The translations under genes were made by a program, and so were the position numbers. Source: Primulina eburnea (Eukaryota > Streptophyta > Magnoliopsida > Lamiales > Gesneriaceae). From it: a stretch of DNA of 64,000 bases. Under the pieces are notes generated by a model, which was not told the DNA's origin, did no database searches, and saw only the letters and a program-made list of their open reading frames with translations. Positions 1 to 12,407 of the stretch are shown piece by piece. The stretch covers positions 41,150,682-41,214,681 of the forward strand of contig NC_133104.1 in assembly GCF_022965805.1 (NCBI RefSeq), read 5' to 3'. Every line of letters starts with the position of its first letter. The stretch's first letter is position 1.

Positions 1-430
1 CTAAACATGATAGTATTTGTTATTTTCAAATGGATTATTTTTTCTTATTTTTATTAGTCGTGATAAATTATCTAAAAATAAAAAATATGGATAAAAAAAT
101 AAATGTAAATATAATTGTAACTTTAAATATGACTTCACTAAATCAATTAAAAGTTAATATAGGGGTCTCAAATTTATTTAAATAGCAATATATAATGTAA
201 AATTTCATTTTTTTGAAAAAAAAAAATGCACTTATATGGCTTAAATTCTGAAATATTTTTGATTAAAAATTACAAGAAACCTAAACACGATATTATATAC
301 TATATTAATAACTATATTAGAAGACACCAAAATATTTAATTTCATAATTACACTTTTTACCCTACTAAAACCTCCTCAAATCACTCCATATTTTAAATAA
401 AAAAATATATAAACAAAACTTCCCTTTTAA
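1..430. other. AT-rich spacer, nothing recognised
   Basis: Very AT-rich sequence with short homopolymer runs. No credible ORF, repeat boundary or RNA gene was seen. Confidence 0.5.
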
Positions 431-927
431 ATCGAACAACTATTGCTCATCTGTTTTACGAATGTCCTTGCACTAAGATCATTTGGGATAGAATTCGAAG
501 ATGGCTAAGTACGAAGAAGTGTACGGGATCTCCTTTGGCAATCTCGTGCATTTCGTTCAGTTTATAGAGACAGTTCGAATATAGCAAGATTGAGATTCAC
601 GGCTATGGCAGCTACGGTGTACCACGTCTGGAGCATGTGCAATCGGGTTATGTTCGACGGAGAAAAACTACAGGTAGACGACATTGTCCGGATAATACAG
701 ATTCATTCTTATCGATGTTTACCACAAGTTGTTGAAACAATGTGTGTGCTGCCTTAATCTGCGTTATTGATCGGATTTTGGTGAGGCTATGGTCTATTGT
801 TTTTCAGTACTCGTGTGTTATGATGTGTTTTCTTCTTATTCGTATTCTGATTTCTTGGATATGCCTAGTGTACTTGTATATGTAAACTTTTTACCTCTTA
901 ATGGAATTAGTTTCATTTAAAAAAAAG
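430..927 (+). mobile_element. LINE 3' end remnant (reverse transcriptase zinc-binding region)
   Basis: A conceptual translation from about 434 gives TIAHLFYECP followed by a Trp-Asp-Arg and Arg-Trp-Leu stretch. This resembles the zf-RVT domain found at the C-terminus of plant L1-type LINE ORF2 proteins (known family pattern: a His-Leu-Phe-x-x-Cys-x core). The frame is soon interrupted by stops and shifts. The tract ends in an A-run at about 919-927, as expected of a 3' LINE terminus. It is a dead, 5'-truncated fragment. Assignment to LINE is good; the exact 5' limit is uncertain. Confidence 0.6.
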
Positions 928-2406
928 TGGCTAATTTATATCCCAATTACAAGTGGTTAATTTGTTATGAAAAACATGTTAGTATCAAAGTATGTTGACG
1001 AAAAAGTAAAACCTTTGTATCTTCTAAATTTTAATAAAAGATTATATCCTCAATCATATAAAAATCAAAATTTATTTTAGTGTAGCCAATAAATAATATT
1101 ACGCTAAATGAGAATATTCAGGTGATTATAATTTAGTCTATCCAGGTGATCAACCAACACGAATGGTCAATCAGTGCAGGTGATCAACCACCCGGGTAGA
1201 CATTTAATCTAAGTACTCAACCAATTACCTGAGTTGTCAGTCAACATTTGTGATCAACTCGGATGGTTAGCCAATCTAGGCGATCACTCGATTCAGATGG
1301 ACATCCAGTTCTCCCCTCGTGCCCAGAAATCTCTAAAAAAATGGAGCTCAAGTATAACCTTCCATATTTTCCCATTTTCTGCGTCAAAAGATGGAAATTT
1401 TTGCTAAAAAAGCAATATATATACCATGACCTAGGTCCATGCATAAGTCTGGATGGTCCATTGAAGTATAGCTCCTTTTAAATGATAAGCACCTGCAATA
1501 TGATGTTGGCGGCCAACTTATCAATACAATGACTGAATTAATGAGACTGAAACGTACATGTATAATGAAATGAGCGAATTAACATGGAACTATCAATGAC
1601 ATAAAATGAAAGAACTGAGTTATGAAAGGCATTGTGGATATATTTTTACTAATATTCTTCAAGGAATTAATGGTGATTTAATATGAGTCAAATGAGGCTA
1701 ATTCCTTTCAAGCATGATATATGTACTTCGACAGTAAATGAATTCCACTTATGAGTTTTATAAACTCATTTTGTGCATGTAATTATGCGGGTAAGAAAGA
1801 TTAGCATGATGCCAGGTTTGTCAAGGTGGTGTGAAGCCATATGTCTACTCTCGTGGAATGGTTTTATAGAAAATGTTCTAGAAACAAGAAATGGCATGTT
1901 CATGAAGTTTAAATGAATGGTATTGTACGGTTGGGTTGCTAGTTATTGTTAAGAAACGTTTCTATATAACAAGGGATAAATAGCTTACGTTAGAACTTTT
2001 GTAACAATTAATATTCGATGTCACATCAACAATTTTCAATGTCATGCAAGTATTTTTCGATACCACATAAGATATTATCCAGAGTCACATGATTTCCGAT
2101 CTCACTATCATCGTAAAAATAAATTTTAAAAAACCTATTTCCCAGGTATATTTTGTCAGATTTGATGTATTTTCTATTATATTGATTGCCCTTGTTAAAT
2201 ATTGAACGGATATTAATTTATTTGCTTTATCATTTAAGGAAATAAACCTAACGGAAGATTAATTTGCATCAGATTTAGTGAGTAAATTTCATACAAAGTC
2301 CATTGTCATAGAAATAGCATGCATAAAGCAAGTTACTTATCCACGACCTTGTCTGTTTGTTTACTCTTAACTAAAAAAAAAAAAATCCAGACACCCCTTT
2401 CTCCGT
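928..2406. other. Intergenic stretch with a degenerate GGTGATCAACC repeat
   Basis: No gene is recognised. Between about 1130 and 1290 the words GTGATCAACC, TGGTCAATCA, TGATCAACTC and GCGATCACTC recur at irregular spacing, giving a degenerate short-repeat patch. The rest is AT-rich and unremarkable. It lies downstream of the 3' end of the NF-YB gene, which is on the minus strand. Confidence 0.4.
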
Positions 2407-3066
2407 CTAGACCTGCTCCTTGCACTGAGTAAATGGCTCCACACAAGCCAAAGGCATCGTAGCAGGCTGCGACGGACCCACATTGCTCGGATCTTTCAAG
2501 AACCCATTCATCATCGGAGCTCCAAAGAAGCCATGGTGATGCGCCACATGAAAACCCGCTGTAGGAAATCCTGGAAACCCAAAAGAAGCATGATCCGCGG
2601 CCCTCTTCACCATCGGCTCCCCTCTCAACGAGCCGCGTTCCCCTCCATCATACTCGCGGTACCGGTGCAGGAACAGGGTCAGCGGCTCAATGTAGTCGTC
2701 GAAACCGAGTTTGCTCATAGCCCAGAGAACGTCCTCCGCGGTGATAGTCTTCCTCTGCTCGCGCTGGCACCTGTCATTGGCTTCGCTAGTAATGAAGCTG
2801 ATGTACTCCGAGACACATTCTTGGATTGTTTCCTTCGCATCGTCCGAGATTTTGGCGTGCGGGGGGAGGATCTTGCGCATGATACGGATTACATTTGCGA
2901 TTGGCATGAAGCGGTCTTGCTCGCGCACTGTGCATTCAGTGTCCTCGGGAGTGTTGTGGTGGTTCGTTTGAGGCGACGGCGCCTGCCCCATTCTGACCTC
3001 TGAGGATTTCAAAACAAGTGCGTGATTTTTCAAATGGTGGGAAAAAGATTCATTCGAAGATCCCAT
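2407..3066 (-). CDS. NF-YB transcription factor, LEC1/LEC1-like type
   Basis: Single-exon 219-residue protein. It is a histone-fold subunit that pairs with NF-YC and NF-YA on CCAAT boxes in the nucleus. Residues about 48-140 form the B domain and include [35 protein letters not shown], the [10 protein letters not shown] block and [16 protein letters not shown]. Position 51, in [12 protein letters not shown], is Asp. In the family that residue (Asp-55 of Arabidopsis LEC1) separates the LEC1 class from other NF-YBs, which carry Lys. LEC1-class proteins promote embryo maturation and seed storage programmes, so an embryo role is inferred. The N-terminal 45 residues and the His/Phe/Pro-rich tail are poorly conserved. 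The gene resembles L1L (NF-YB6) as much as LEC1, so no symbol is given. The start at 3066 is the first ATG in frame. Confidence 0.93.
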   Translation of the reverse strand: MGSSNESFSHHLKNHALVLKSSEVRMGQAPSPQTNHHNTPEDTECTVREQDRFMPIANVIRIMRKILPPHAKISDDAKETIQECVSEYISFITSEANDRCQREQRKTITAEDVLWAMSKLGFDDYIEPLTLFLHRYREYDGGERGSLRGEPMVKRAADHASFGFPGFPTAGFHVAHHHGFFGAPMMNGFLKDPSNVGPSQPATMPLACVEPFTQCKEQV

Positions 3067-4870
3067 GAAAAAATACTAATTAGATGGATGAAAGCAGACA
3101 AAAACAAATTAAGTTTTTGACGATAAGATTTCATGTTTTACACAAAATTTCATCACCGTTTGAATAATTAAAATTTAAATATCCTCTTTATTTTCCACCA
3201 AGTTTCATCTTTGTTATGACGGAGGATGGAGTGGGAAAATGACAAGTAGTTTTTGGCTGGGTCTTAAAATCATAAATAACGTGTAATTTCGAGAATCCGG
3301 TGGGGGCCAAATGTTGCATGTAATCCACTTGTTACTTATTTGTCTTTTTAACATAGTGCTATTCGTCAACCATTGGCATAATCAGTCACATGCTACTTTC
3401 CTCCATCAGTGATCTTCGATTTCTTGCACTGAATACGAGGATTTAAAGCTTCAACAGGAAAATCGAGAGAACATATCATGCATGCGTGCCCTTATAATAG
3501 TTAATTCTTACAATAATTCTGATTCGAATGTTCTCGCTACAGAAGCATTGACAGATGATCTACTGAAACTGGAAAGAGATGAAGTTTGAAAGTTCACACA
3601 TTTGCACGCAGATAAAATAGAATCTGAACAAGGGTGTTTCTTCAGTTGGTTTAACAATTTCTTGAGAGAAAATGAGATAAAAAAAAAACCTTGTGTGTGT
3701 GTGTATTCCTCGGAATTACAAGAAAACAATGGAAATAATTATGTGTTAGAAGAGATGAATCTATCGATATCATTTTTGCTGGAAGCAAATTCAAATGGAA
3801 TTTCATCTATAAATTAACAGAACAAAAATTCAGGCAAAAGGTTAACATTTAAGCAAAACCTCGAAATTTTCTCTTTAAGAAAAAAAAGAAAAATAAAAAG
3901 CAAACCCCATTTCAAGATTTACCAGAGCTTGTCCTTTGTAGCTTCTGGTAGCCTTGGAAACCTCCATTTCCTCCGAGTTCCATCACTTTATATATCTAAC
4001 AATCTATATGTCTTTCACTCTCCCACTCAGTGAGATCTTGTTTTCTTTTCGTTATATAATGAAAGTAAGAGATGGAGAGGAATAAATGGGAAGATCCCGC
4101 ATTAATTTATATAGAACCAAACAAAAAAATGCAAAAAAAGAAAAAAGAAAAAAAGCGGACAGCACGTGGCAGCAGGCGTTGTGAACGAGAGAACGACATT
4201 CGCCGGCGGGAAATTGCTTTAGCTTTCACGTTTTGGGCAGCGCTGTGGAGCATTGACCAGCAGAGACAGACATGCAATTACCCCCGCCAGTTATAACTTA
4301 TACGTATACATTATACATACAAACACAAACACACACAGATACAGAATGTATATATAGCTGTTTGTTAGTAATTGGATTGGTTTCTTAACGAGCATGCACG
4401 CTTAATTGCGTTAATTAATCAGTTTTAGAGTCCCAATTCAATTCAGATTTCAAGATGGTTTCTTGAATTAAGATAATTTATTGTGTCATGGGGAATATGA
4501 AATAAAAACAAAGAACTCTTGATCTTACAATTATTATCTCTTGGGAGCAAAATTACAAATTTAATTTAAACACCATATTTTGACTCTGTGAAATGTAATA
4601 AAATGATTTATTTTTCTTCATAAAATTAATTGATATAACACGTACACACATACATATATATATAGATATATATAATTATTAATTAGTGTCGCCTGCATGC
4701 CTATAATTTTTGAAACTAATTTTTTTATTTATTTTTATTATATAATTTGAATTTTTATTATCTGTATAGTATACTAATTGTCTTACTATACTATACGCTA
4801 CGTAAAGATATATTAAATTTTTGTACGAAGTATGATATCACAATAAATATTTGTGTAAAGTATAATTCTA
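3067..4870 (-). promoter_or_regulatory. Upstream region of the LEC1-type gene with an RY motif
   Basis: About 1.8 kb with no credible gene. A palindromic RY core, CATGCATG, lies at 3477-3484, about 410 bp upstream of the NF-YB start. Further GCATGC words occur near 4393 and 4695. RY motifs are bound by B3 factors of the ABI3/FUS3/LEC2 group in seed promoters (known), so they fit the neighbouring gene, but function is inferred. No convincing TATA box was placed. Purine-rich ORF-like stretches near 4072-4296 are low-complexity and not treated as coding. Confidence 0.4.
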
Positions 4871-6941
4871 TTAGGCATAGTTTGGTACACATGATAGGAT
4901 AACATGTGATACATAATATAAGGGTAAGTTAAGGATAATAAGATGTAGGATATTATATTTAATGTTTGGTATGATTGATATAAGAGTCTCTCACAAATTG
5001 ACCGTGAGACGTCTACACATTTTTTGCACTGATATATAATAAGGGTAAGTTAAGGATAAATAAAATGTATATTTAATGTTTGGTATGATTTAATAAGATG
5101 ATTAATTTCTATATTAATGTAAGCAAATTAACTTATCAACATACAACAAAAATTCGCTTTCCGCAGCGCGCATATGAGCTTTTCGCAGCGCGCATTGCAC
5201 GCTATAAAGTTACAAGCTGTTAAAAGTTCAAGATTATCCGCGGCGTGCATTGTACGCTGTTAATACTATTATTAACGGCGTGCATATGGAAGCTGTTAAT
5301 ACAACTTTCCGCAGCGTGCATGCGTACGCCGTTACTAGTCATAAAAAAACAAAATATTAGCGACGGTTTTGGATAAAACCGTCTCCTATCAGCGACGGTT
5401 TATAAATTAAACACCGTCGCTAAAATAGCGACGGAATTTAAAAAAAAGACGGTTAAAACTTCGCGACGGTTATAAAAGCCGTCGCTAAATTTTGTGTAAA
5501 TATAAAAAAAAATTACTTTATAATTTAATAAATTTTAACAAAAAATAAAAATTAAAAAATTAACCAAAAATGGAAACAAAAACAGGTATCTAGATCGAAA
5601 CTAAAATCATATAAGTATAGAAAAATTTTAAGTGTTGTTAAATAATGTGGAGGAAATGAAACGGAGATCGGTTTAAATAGATAATTTGTGTTTTGTTGCA
5701 ACGGTTATTTATTAAACCGTCGCCGATTTCTATCTATTAGCGACGGTTATCATTTAACCGTCGCCGATCTACATCGGCGACGGTCGTAGATAACCCGTCG
5801 CTAAATGTGTCCTTCAATCGTGTAAGTCGGCGACGGTTATAGATCAACCGTCGCTAATTGTGACCTTAAATCGAAATTCGGACTCATTTTCGGCAGCGTG
5901 CTAATAATATGCATACCGTGAATAATACTATTAACGACGTGCGATTAATGTACGCCGTTAATATCTGAACACGAATTTTTTTTAAAAAAATGATTTATTT
6001 TTAACAGCACACATAAACTTGCACGGCGTTAATAATTCTATTAACGGCGTTCGTTTATTGTGAGCTGTCGTTTATATAATTTATTAACAGCGCACAAAAT
6101 TGCAAGCTGCAAATATTACTATCCGCAGCGTGCGTTTAATGCACGCTGTCCATAGTAATATCCGCAGCGTGCTTTTAATGCACGCTATTAATAGTATCAA
6201 GTTACTATCCGCAGCTTGCTTTATATGCACGCCGTCGATAGTATTATCCGCAGCGTGCTTTTAAAGCACGCCGTTAATAGTATCAACTGTAACACTATTA
6301 ACGGCGCACAGGTCGGTGCACGCCGTGAAAAGTCGTATTCGCAGCGTGCTTTTAATGCACGCTGTTGATGACGTGCTGCGGAAAGTCATTTTTCTTGTAG
6401 TGATAATAAATTTTATAATTTCAAAGTTGTTGCTTGAGTTCATATATGTTCATGTGCCGATAGTACTTGCATGAATTATTTATTTTTACCTAATTTTATA
6501 TATTATAAAATATGATAATTGAGCTCTTGATTTTTTGAGTCAAGTCAAATATCAATTTTTAAGGTTAATCGAGTGATATTAATAATTTTATTGATATTTA
6601 TAAAAAATAGTTATATAATTATCTCGAATTCATTTATATAATTATCATATTATATAATATATAAAAATAAATAAAATATTTATTTGATTTTAATTTCTAC
6701 CTACTAGCATAGATTTATAAAAAAATCATTTATAAATTAAGGGTAATTAAGTCATTTGTAGTATATTTTATCACTAAATTAAAATTATCACATCTTCTAT
6801 TAGGGATATTTTATCCTTCTAAAAAATTATTTATCAAGGGCCCATGATATTATCATGAGCTTTTTAAAAAGGTACCAAACATTGGATAAGGAGGATTATC
6901 TATCAATCTCTTTCTTATCTCATGTACCAAACTATGCCTAA
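4871..6941. mobile_element. Tourist-like (PIF/Harbinger) element interrupted by a CACTA element
   Basis: The left end reads TTAGGCATAGTTTGGTACAC and the right end is its inverted counterpart, GTACCAAACTATGCCTAA. The same ends occur in the uninterrupted copy at 31277-31978, in opposite orientation, which identifies the family. Without the nested 5140-6402 insert this copy is about 0.8 kb. It also carries an internal partial duplication of the TAAGGGTAAGTTAAGGATAA segment (about 4919 and 5040). No transposase is encoded, so it is non-autonomous. Confidence 0.75.
5140..6402 (-). mobile_element. Non-autonomous CACTA-type transposon with subterminal repeats
   Basis: The right end, read on the minus strand, is CACTACAAGAAAAATGAC, the canonical terminus of many plant CACTA elements. 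The left end, CATACAACAAAAATTCG, is a degenerate version. Both ends run into TTTCCGCAGC. The interior is packed with direct and inverted copies of CCGCAGCGTGC with TGCACGC partners (5160-5340 and 6120-6390), and with GCGACGGTT/AACCGTCGC units (5375-5850). No transposase ORF is present. Alignment with the empty copy near 31800 shows the element sits at TTATC/ATAATAA, compatible with a decayed 3-bp ATA duplication. Confidence 0.8.
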
Positions 6942-7652
6942 GGCTATGTTTGGTAGACATGATGACAGAATGATTGTTACATAATCATCCATTGTCTTAC
7001 ATTTGGTTCATTTTTTATTTACTCTATAGGCCCTAGATTATGCTTGAAAGTCCTCACCATTCATGTTATTTGTGTGATTAAATATTCCTCTAAAAAGATG
7101 TGATAATTTATAATTATTGAATAATGATCATAATAAGATTTTATATTGACCATAATATCCTTGAATTATTTTTTTCGATATAATATGAAAATTAAAATTA
7201 GTGAAAATTTAATAATTAATTTAATATTTAAATTTTTATTATATTTTTTATAAATTAATTTCATATATTTTTATTATTTTCCATCATTTTAAAGAAAATA
7301 AATTGTAATTCAAATATATCTTAAATTAAATTTTTTTGAACTTATAATCTTGTTAATTAATTCTTTTATGAAAATAAATATTTATTAAATTCTAATTTAT
7401 TTTATTTAATAAATATAAATATAAATTATATATATTTAATTATTTATCTAATTATTTTAAAAATATATATTTAATTAACACTTGGGGCATTTTGGTCATT
7501 ACAATAAAATTTACAAAATTAATCCATCATTTTAAAATCATACCAAACACTATGTTATTTAGCTCACCATAGTATTATTCTAAATCTCTCATTTTTCAAC
7601 CACTCTAATTACTAATCATTTACTTATCCCATCACACATATCAAACGGAGCC
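6942..7652. mobile_element. Tourist-like MITE, second family
   Basis: The ends are GGCTATGTTTGGTAGAC and, inverted, ATCAAACGGAGCC. TAA lies on the left, shared with the previous element, and TTA on the right. The interior is AT-rich without coding capacity. It abuts the 4871-6941 element directly. A related copy at 40358-42658 shares the beginning (GATAAGAGAATGATTATT-like), the TTTGGTCATTACAATAAAATTT block and the end. Confidence 0.7.
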
Positions 7653-8946
7653 TTAAAGTATTATTGTCGACAGTTTTTATCATCAAGCTGCGGGTAGTAT
7701 GAAGAATGATATTGTAAGAATTTATTTTTGGACGTAATTTTGAAATTAAAATTAGTTATTATAATTTATAAGATTCATTAAATTACCTTAGCTATACAAC
7801 TATATGATGAGTAGGAATGGGCGTTTATTGTCGGATATCGAGTACTCGAAACTTGATCGGGTCAGGTACTTTTTTTAAAAAAAAAATAAGGTTAATGTAT
7901 TTTACCAATACCCGATCAGTTATTAGGTACCCAACAAAAAAAAGTTTGAACTTTTTTATGGGTCTATCTATCTATCTATTCAATTAAAATATACTTGTAT
8001 TTTTTGTGTAGATGGTCATAACCCTATATAATGACAAATGATTAATCATAAAATGATATAATGACATAATTTTTTGTGAAATATGAAAAATACATGTGTT
8101 TTTCAATCTACTAGCCATAATATGATATAATGGATAGCCATAACTCGATATGATGACATGATTTTTTGTGAAATGTGAAAAAATACATATACTTTTTCAA
8201 AAACAAATTTTTTAAAAGAATGTATTTCACCCAAAACCCGAAAATGTTCAAAAACATCATTGACGAGTTTGGATATATAAACTGTGGCATGAAAATCACT
8301 TAATTAATTCAAATTTTAATTAAGGTGCTTTTATTGAAAAAAAAAACGATTTGATATTTGGGTAAGTGTTGAAAAATGATTTATTTTTATTTTTAAATGA
8401 AAATGAAAACCTATAAACCATAGTTTCTGGCTTTTATAAACCAGTTGTACAGTTTAATTAAACTTATTTAAAGCAGTTTATAACCTCACATGTCTTATGT
8501 TTTATAAGCTTATTAGTTATAAATTGTTTGAGAGAGTTTATAAGGTTCATTATTATTTTTTTAATAGACAAATAATAATAATAATAATAATAACAATAAT
8601 AATAATAATAATAATCATCGAAATATAAAAATATATAAAATTTGTTAAAAGTGTATTTATGTTGACCATATCGTGTTTTATAATAATATAATACAAATGA
8701 GGTTATAGGACAGAAGAACACAGATATTTTGTCACTTCCAATTACGGGGAGGAGGAGTATGATAGTAACCCGGCTTATGATTGTGTCCAGGTCCTCCATT
8801 CTCAGGGTTTATTCCATCCTATCTATACGGGTATTGCCCTATGATAGGATGGATGATCAAGATTTGTCCATGCATATGTAGGACTACTTTTTTTTTTTAA
8901 ATTGTATGTTTGGCAAGATCTTGGCCATCCATCATCTCATCGTCTC
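7653..8946. other. Spacer with an (AAT)n microsatellite
   Basis: No gene is recognised. A segment at about 7815-7935 (GGGCGTTTATTGTCGGATAT, then GGGTCAGGTAC) looks like the edge of a decayed MITE. An AAT/ATAAT microsatellite occupies about 8571-8614. The last 100 bp form the immediate upstream region of the Nudix gene. Confidence 0.5.
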
Positions 8947-11900
8947 ATGGAGGCGATGCTCACCTGGGTAGGATCTCGTTCACCCATTCTCAGTGTCACC
9001 AGTTCAAAAAATCTATCTTTCTACTCCAAGAAACGCCCCTTGTCCACTCTGAATCCATCGCTTCGATCCCAAGGTTCCAATGACAAAACCCTTTAGTAAT
9101 TATTGAATTTGACAATTAGCGATTCCAAGATTGGTTAATCCGTGGGTTAAGAAAGTATCGGGGCGCTTATTTGAATGTTTCAGGGAAAACCAACAGGTTG
9201 ATATTGGGAATTTTCTCGAGTATCAGGTCCTCAATGAGTTCTTCCATGTCACGAGTTTCATCAGAGAAGCAAGTGGAGAGAATTTTGGAGGCGAAAAACG
9301 ATGATCATGGAGGTGTGATAGTGGAAATGACCAGTGAGCCCATGGATCCCGGTGTTTTTGCTTCTTTACTCAGAGCTTCGCTTTCCCATTGGAGAAAAGA
9401 GGTATATTTGTGCTGAGCTGCTGAGTTTGAGAAATGGAAACAAAATTACTGAATCTTCAATTATTATTATTTTTTTTACGAAGCTTGGAATTTTGATCGA
9501 TTTGTTAATTGAGTATTCAGTGAAGAGCTACATGTTTGCGTGGATATGTTGTATTACAAACTTCCAATGCGTTGCTTCTTTGTTCTTTGCGGTGGTAGAA
9601 TAATGAAGTTTTTCAGGAAGGAAGGATTTTAATGTGAATTTCAATCCTTTTTGTTCATTTATGGACTTAAATAAACATCTGTAGAACCTGATAAAATTAT
9701 AGTCCCACGTGCTATTTTTGCTGGTATATGCATGCGAATAATTTGAGCACGCGTTTAGTCCATACCTCCAAGAACACTGATATGTGCGATGGTGGAATCA
9801 AGTTAGTAAATGCAACTATAAATCAAGTTCTTCAGAATTTTGAAAACTTTCTCATATAATTATACGTTCCTGGCAAATATTTCTTCTCCCCAAGTCGGGC
9901 TTGAATTCATTTCTTTATTCTTTTGCCCTGTATTTGTAAGCTGTTTGTTAGTGGCATTTTGGGGGAGATTGGCAGGTTAAAGTGAAGTGGGACGCAGGAT
10001 TGACTTCAAAAAAGGATATTGGTTGCCTTGGGGATAGATTGGGTGAACGTGAGGCTACTTTTTTGGTTAGCCCTTCAGTACTGAGATCGTAATGCCTCAT
10101 GCACGACTAAGTAAATATAACCATTTTGAGATGATGGTTGTTTTCTTAGGTTGTTTTGTTAGATTTTACTTTAAAGGGAAAAGTTCATTTTCACCCTGGA
10201 GATTGAGATGAATGATATTGCAGGGAAAAAGGGGTGTGTGGATTAAAGTGCCAATTGATCTTGTTAATCTTGTTGAGCCTGCTGTCATGGTAAGTTCTTA
10301 TGTAGTAATAGTTATTCTTTTTCAATTAACAAAACGCTTCAATAATTTTGCCATTCTTTGCTATCATTGACATATTGTGTTTCAGGAAGGATTCTATTTT
10401 CACCATGCAGAACCTAGATATTTGATGCTTGTGCATTGGCTTCCTAGTAGTGCAAATACTCTGCCAGCTAATGCCACACATCGAGTGGGTATTGGTGCAT
10501 TCGTATTGAATGAAAAGAACGAAGTACGCCATAATATAATGTTACTATAATGATTTTGGTTCGACGCATGATATCATTTCAACTTTTTTGGCACACCATT
10601 TACATCTGAAAGTATTAACTTGCATTTTTTGAATCAGAAAGGTGCGTGTGTATTAGGATTTGTCAATTAGCTTGAAGCAAAGATAATGATTTTTTTACTA
10701 TAATGATTTTGCTTTGACGCATGATATTATATCATTTCAACTTTTTTTGCACCCCGGTTAAATCTTTTGTAAGTATTAACGTGCATTTTTTGAATCAGAA
10801 AAGTGCATGTGTAATAGGGAGTTGTCATTTAGCTTGAAGCAAAGATAATAATTTTTTAAAAAATCAGATTTTACATGATTTGTTTAAGAAGGGGTCATTC
10901 AAACATATGACTAAATCTGAAGAAAATTTCCTCTTTGCTCCGAGGATGACAAATAGAAATTTGTAAGAAGGAAATCCAAGACTTAGTACCTGAGGGGGTT
11001 ACATGGTGCTGCTTATATGAGTAGCTTGTGGTGTTGATTTTTCATTTTTTTCCCTTTGTCCCGAGAACAAAACCTTTTATCATGGCTTATGCATGTGGGT
11101 TGTGGCATACATTGATTATTTGTTGTACAAAAAACATTTGTTGCTGCTGCTTGAGTGGTAAAAAAAGGTATCTCTTTTCTTAAATCTCTGGAACCCAAGT
11201 ATCGGCATCAAGGGACTTCGTTCAACTTATATGAACAGAACCCAGAAAATGGAAAAACTGGATCTACGATGTTGGCCTTTCATCACATGTGAAATATCAG
11301 ATTGCATGAATGAAATAGGTTTTGCTGTTCTAGACTCACCCTCTTTTAATGTACACACACAATTCTACCCATGCAACATGAAACGAAATATATACACTCT
11401 TTTCACACTTACTTGCGATCCTATACAGGTTCTAGTTGTTCAGGAAAAGAATGGCAGATTTCGGGGATCAGGGGTGTGGAAATTCCCAACGGGTGTTGTT
11501 GATGAGGTAGGTTCAGATGTCCAGTTTGTCATTTTCTAAAACAGATGACTAAAATATGAAACCTCCCGACAAACATTATCAATCTTTCTTATGTTCACAG
11601 GGCGAAGATATATGTGATGCTGCAGTCAGAGAAGTAAAAGAAGAAACAGGAGTAAGAACAAATTGGTCTATATCTTTTAAAATGTGATGTTTGACCAATC
11701 TTTATACATCTAATTGTCTATGCTCTTCTTCACTCCTATCCTGTTTCAGATTGACTCAAAATTTCTTGAAATTCTAGCATTGAGGTACATCTTTGCTCAA
11801 AATTTGTACCACTCTATGATGAATTTGACATATAGGCCACATTTTATTTTAAACATCCCCATGCCAAAAAAAAATTGTAATTTGATACTGTGCTCGTTGC

Positions 11901-12407
11901 TGTAATCACTTGTGTGTCTAAACTTCCTCTCCTGTATTTTTGATTTTTTTCTATTTTATGTTGTGTTGGTTTATCTTGTACATTTTATTCTATGATCCCC
12001 CAGACAGAGCCACAAATCATTCTTTGGGAAATCAGATCTTTTTTTCGTTTGCATGATGCAAGCACTCTCATTTGAAATCCAGCCGCAGGAATCAGAAATA
12101 GAGGCAGCACAGGTTTTCTTTGAGTTGTCATCATCCAAGAAACCATTCAGTTATATTAGAAACCATTAAAATATACTGTTCTTATAATCTCTTTAACATG
12201 TTCCAGTGGATGTCGTACGAAGAATACACAGCTCAACCATTTGTTCAGAAACACGAGCTTCTTAGGTACATTGCTGATATATGCCGACAAAAGAAAGAAA
12301 AGGGCGACGAAGGATACTCTGGATTTTCTCCTGTGCCTACGACCACGGGATTTTCTGATAGTAAGGGCTGCTTGTACTTAAACAGGTATGACCTCAAAAT
12401 TTTATGA
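8947..12407 (+). CDS. Nudix hydrolase, NUDT8-like (plastid-type N-terminus)
   Basis: Nine exons were fitted: 8947-9073, 9184-9401, 10224-10289, 10386-10523, 11429-11506, 11601-11651, 11750-11784, 12004-12112 and 12207-12407. All junctions are GT-AG and stay in frame, giving about 340 aa. The Nudix box (Gx5Ex7REUxEExGU) is complete across exons 5-7: GVVDEGEDICDAAVREVKEE followed by TGI. It cleaves nucleoside diphosphates linked to another moiety in this family. The preceding block with VWIKVP and HHAEPRYLMLVHWLP, and the tail with YLN, match the NUDT2/6/7/8/10 group. The Ser/Arg-rich, acid-poor N-terminus of about 70 residues looks like a plastid transit peptide, as in NUDT8. Weak point: intron 1 is only 110 nt, and an alternative start at Met 9234 would remove the presequence. 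The stop at 12407 assumes no further splicing at AACAG/GTATGA (12387). Confidence 0.88.
10545..10860 (+). repeat. Tandem duplication of about 150 bp in Nudix intron 4
   Basis: Two adjacent units begin ACTATAATGATTTTG and run through GACGCATGATAT, the GTATTAAC-GTGCATTTTTTGAATCAGAA block and TTAGCTTGAAGCAAAGATAA. They lie at about 10545-10695 and 10697-10856. They differ by substitutions and small indels, so the duplication is not recent. It does not touch exons. Confidence 0.8.

Noticed and set aside
2533..3003. 156-codon ORF on the plus strand opposite the NF-YB gene
   Set aside because: It is an antisense shadow of the strongly conserved histone-fold gene, with no domain of its own.
4072..4296. 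74-codon ORF upstream of the NF-YB gene
   Set aside because: Lys/Arg-rich product of an A-rich tract, with no family resemblance and no splice context.
8464..8799. 111-codon minus-strand ORF rich in Tyr
   Set aside because: It is driven by the (AAT)n microsatellite and AT-rich sequence; no domain.
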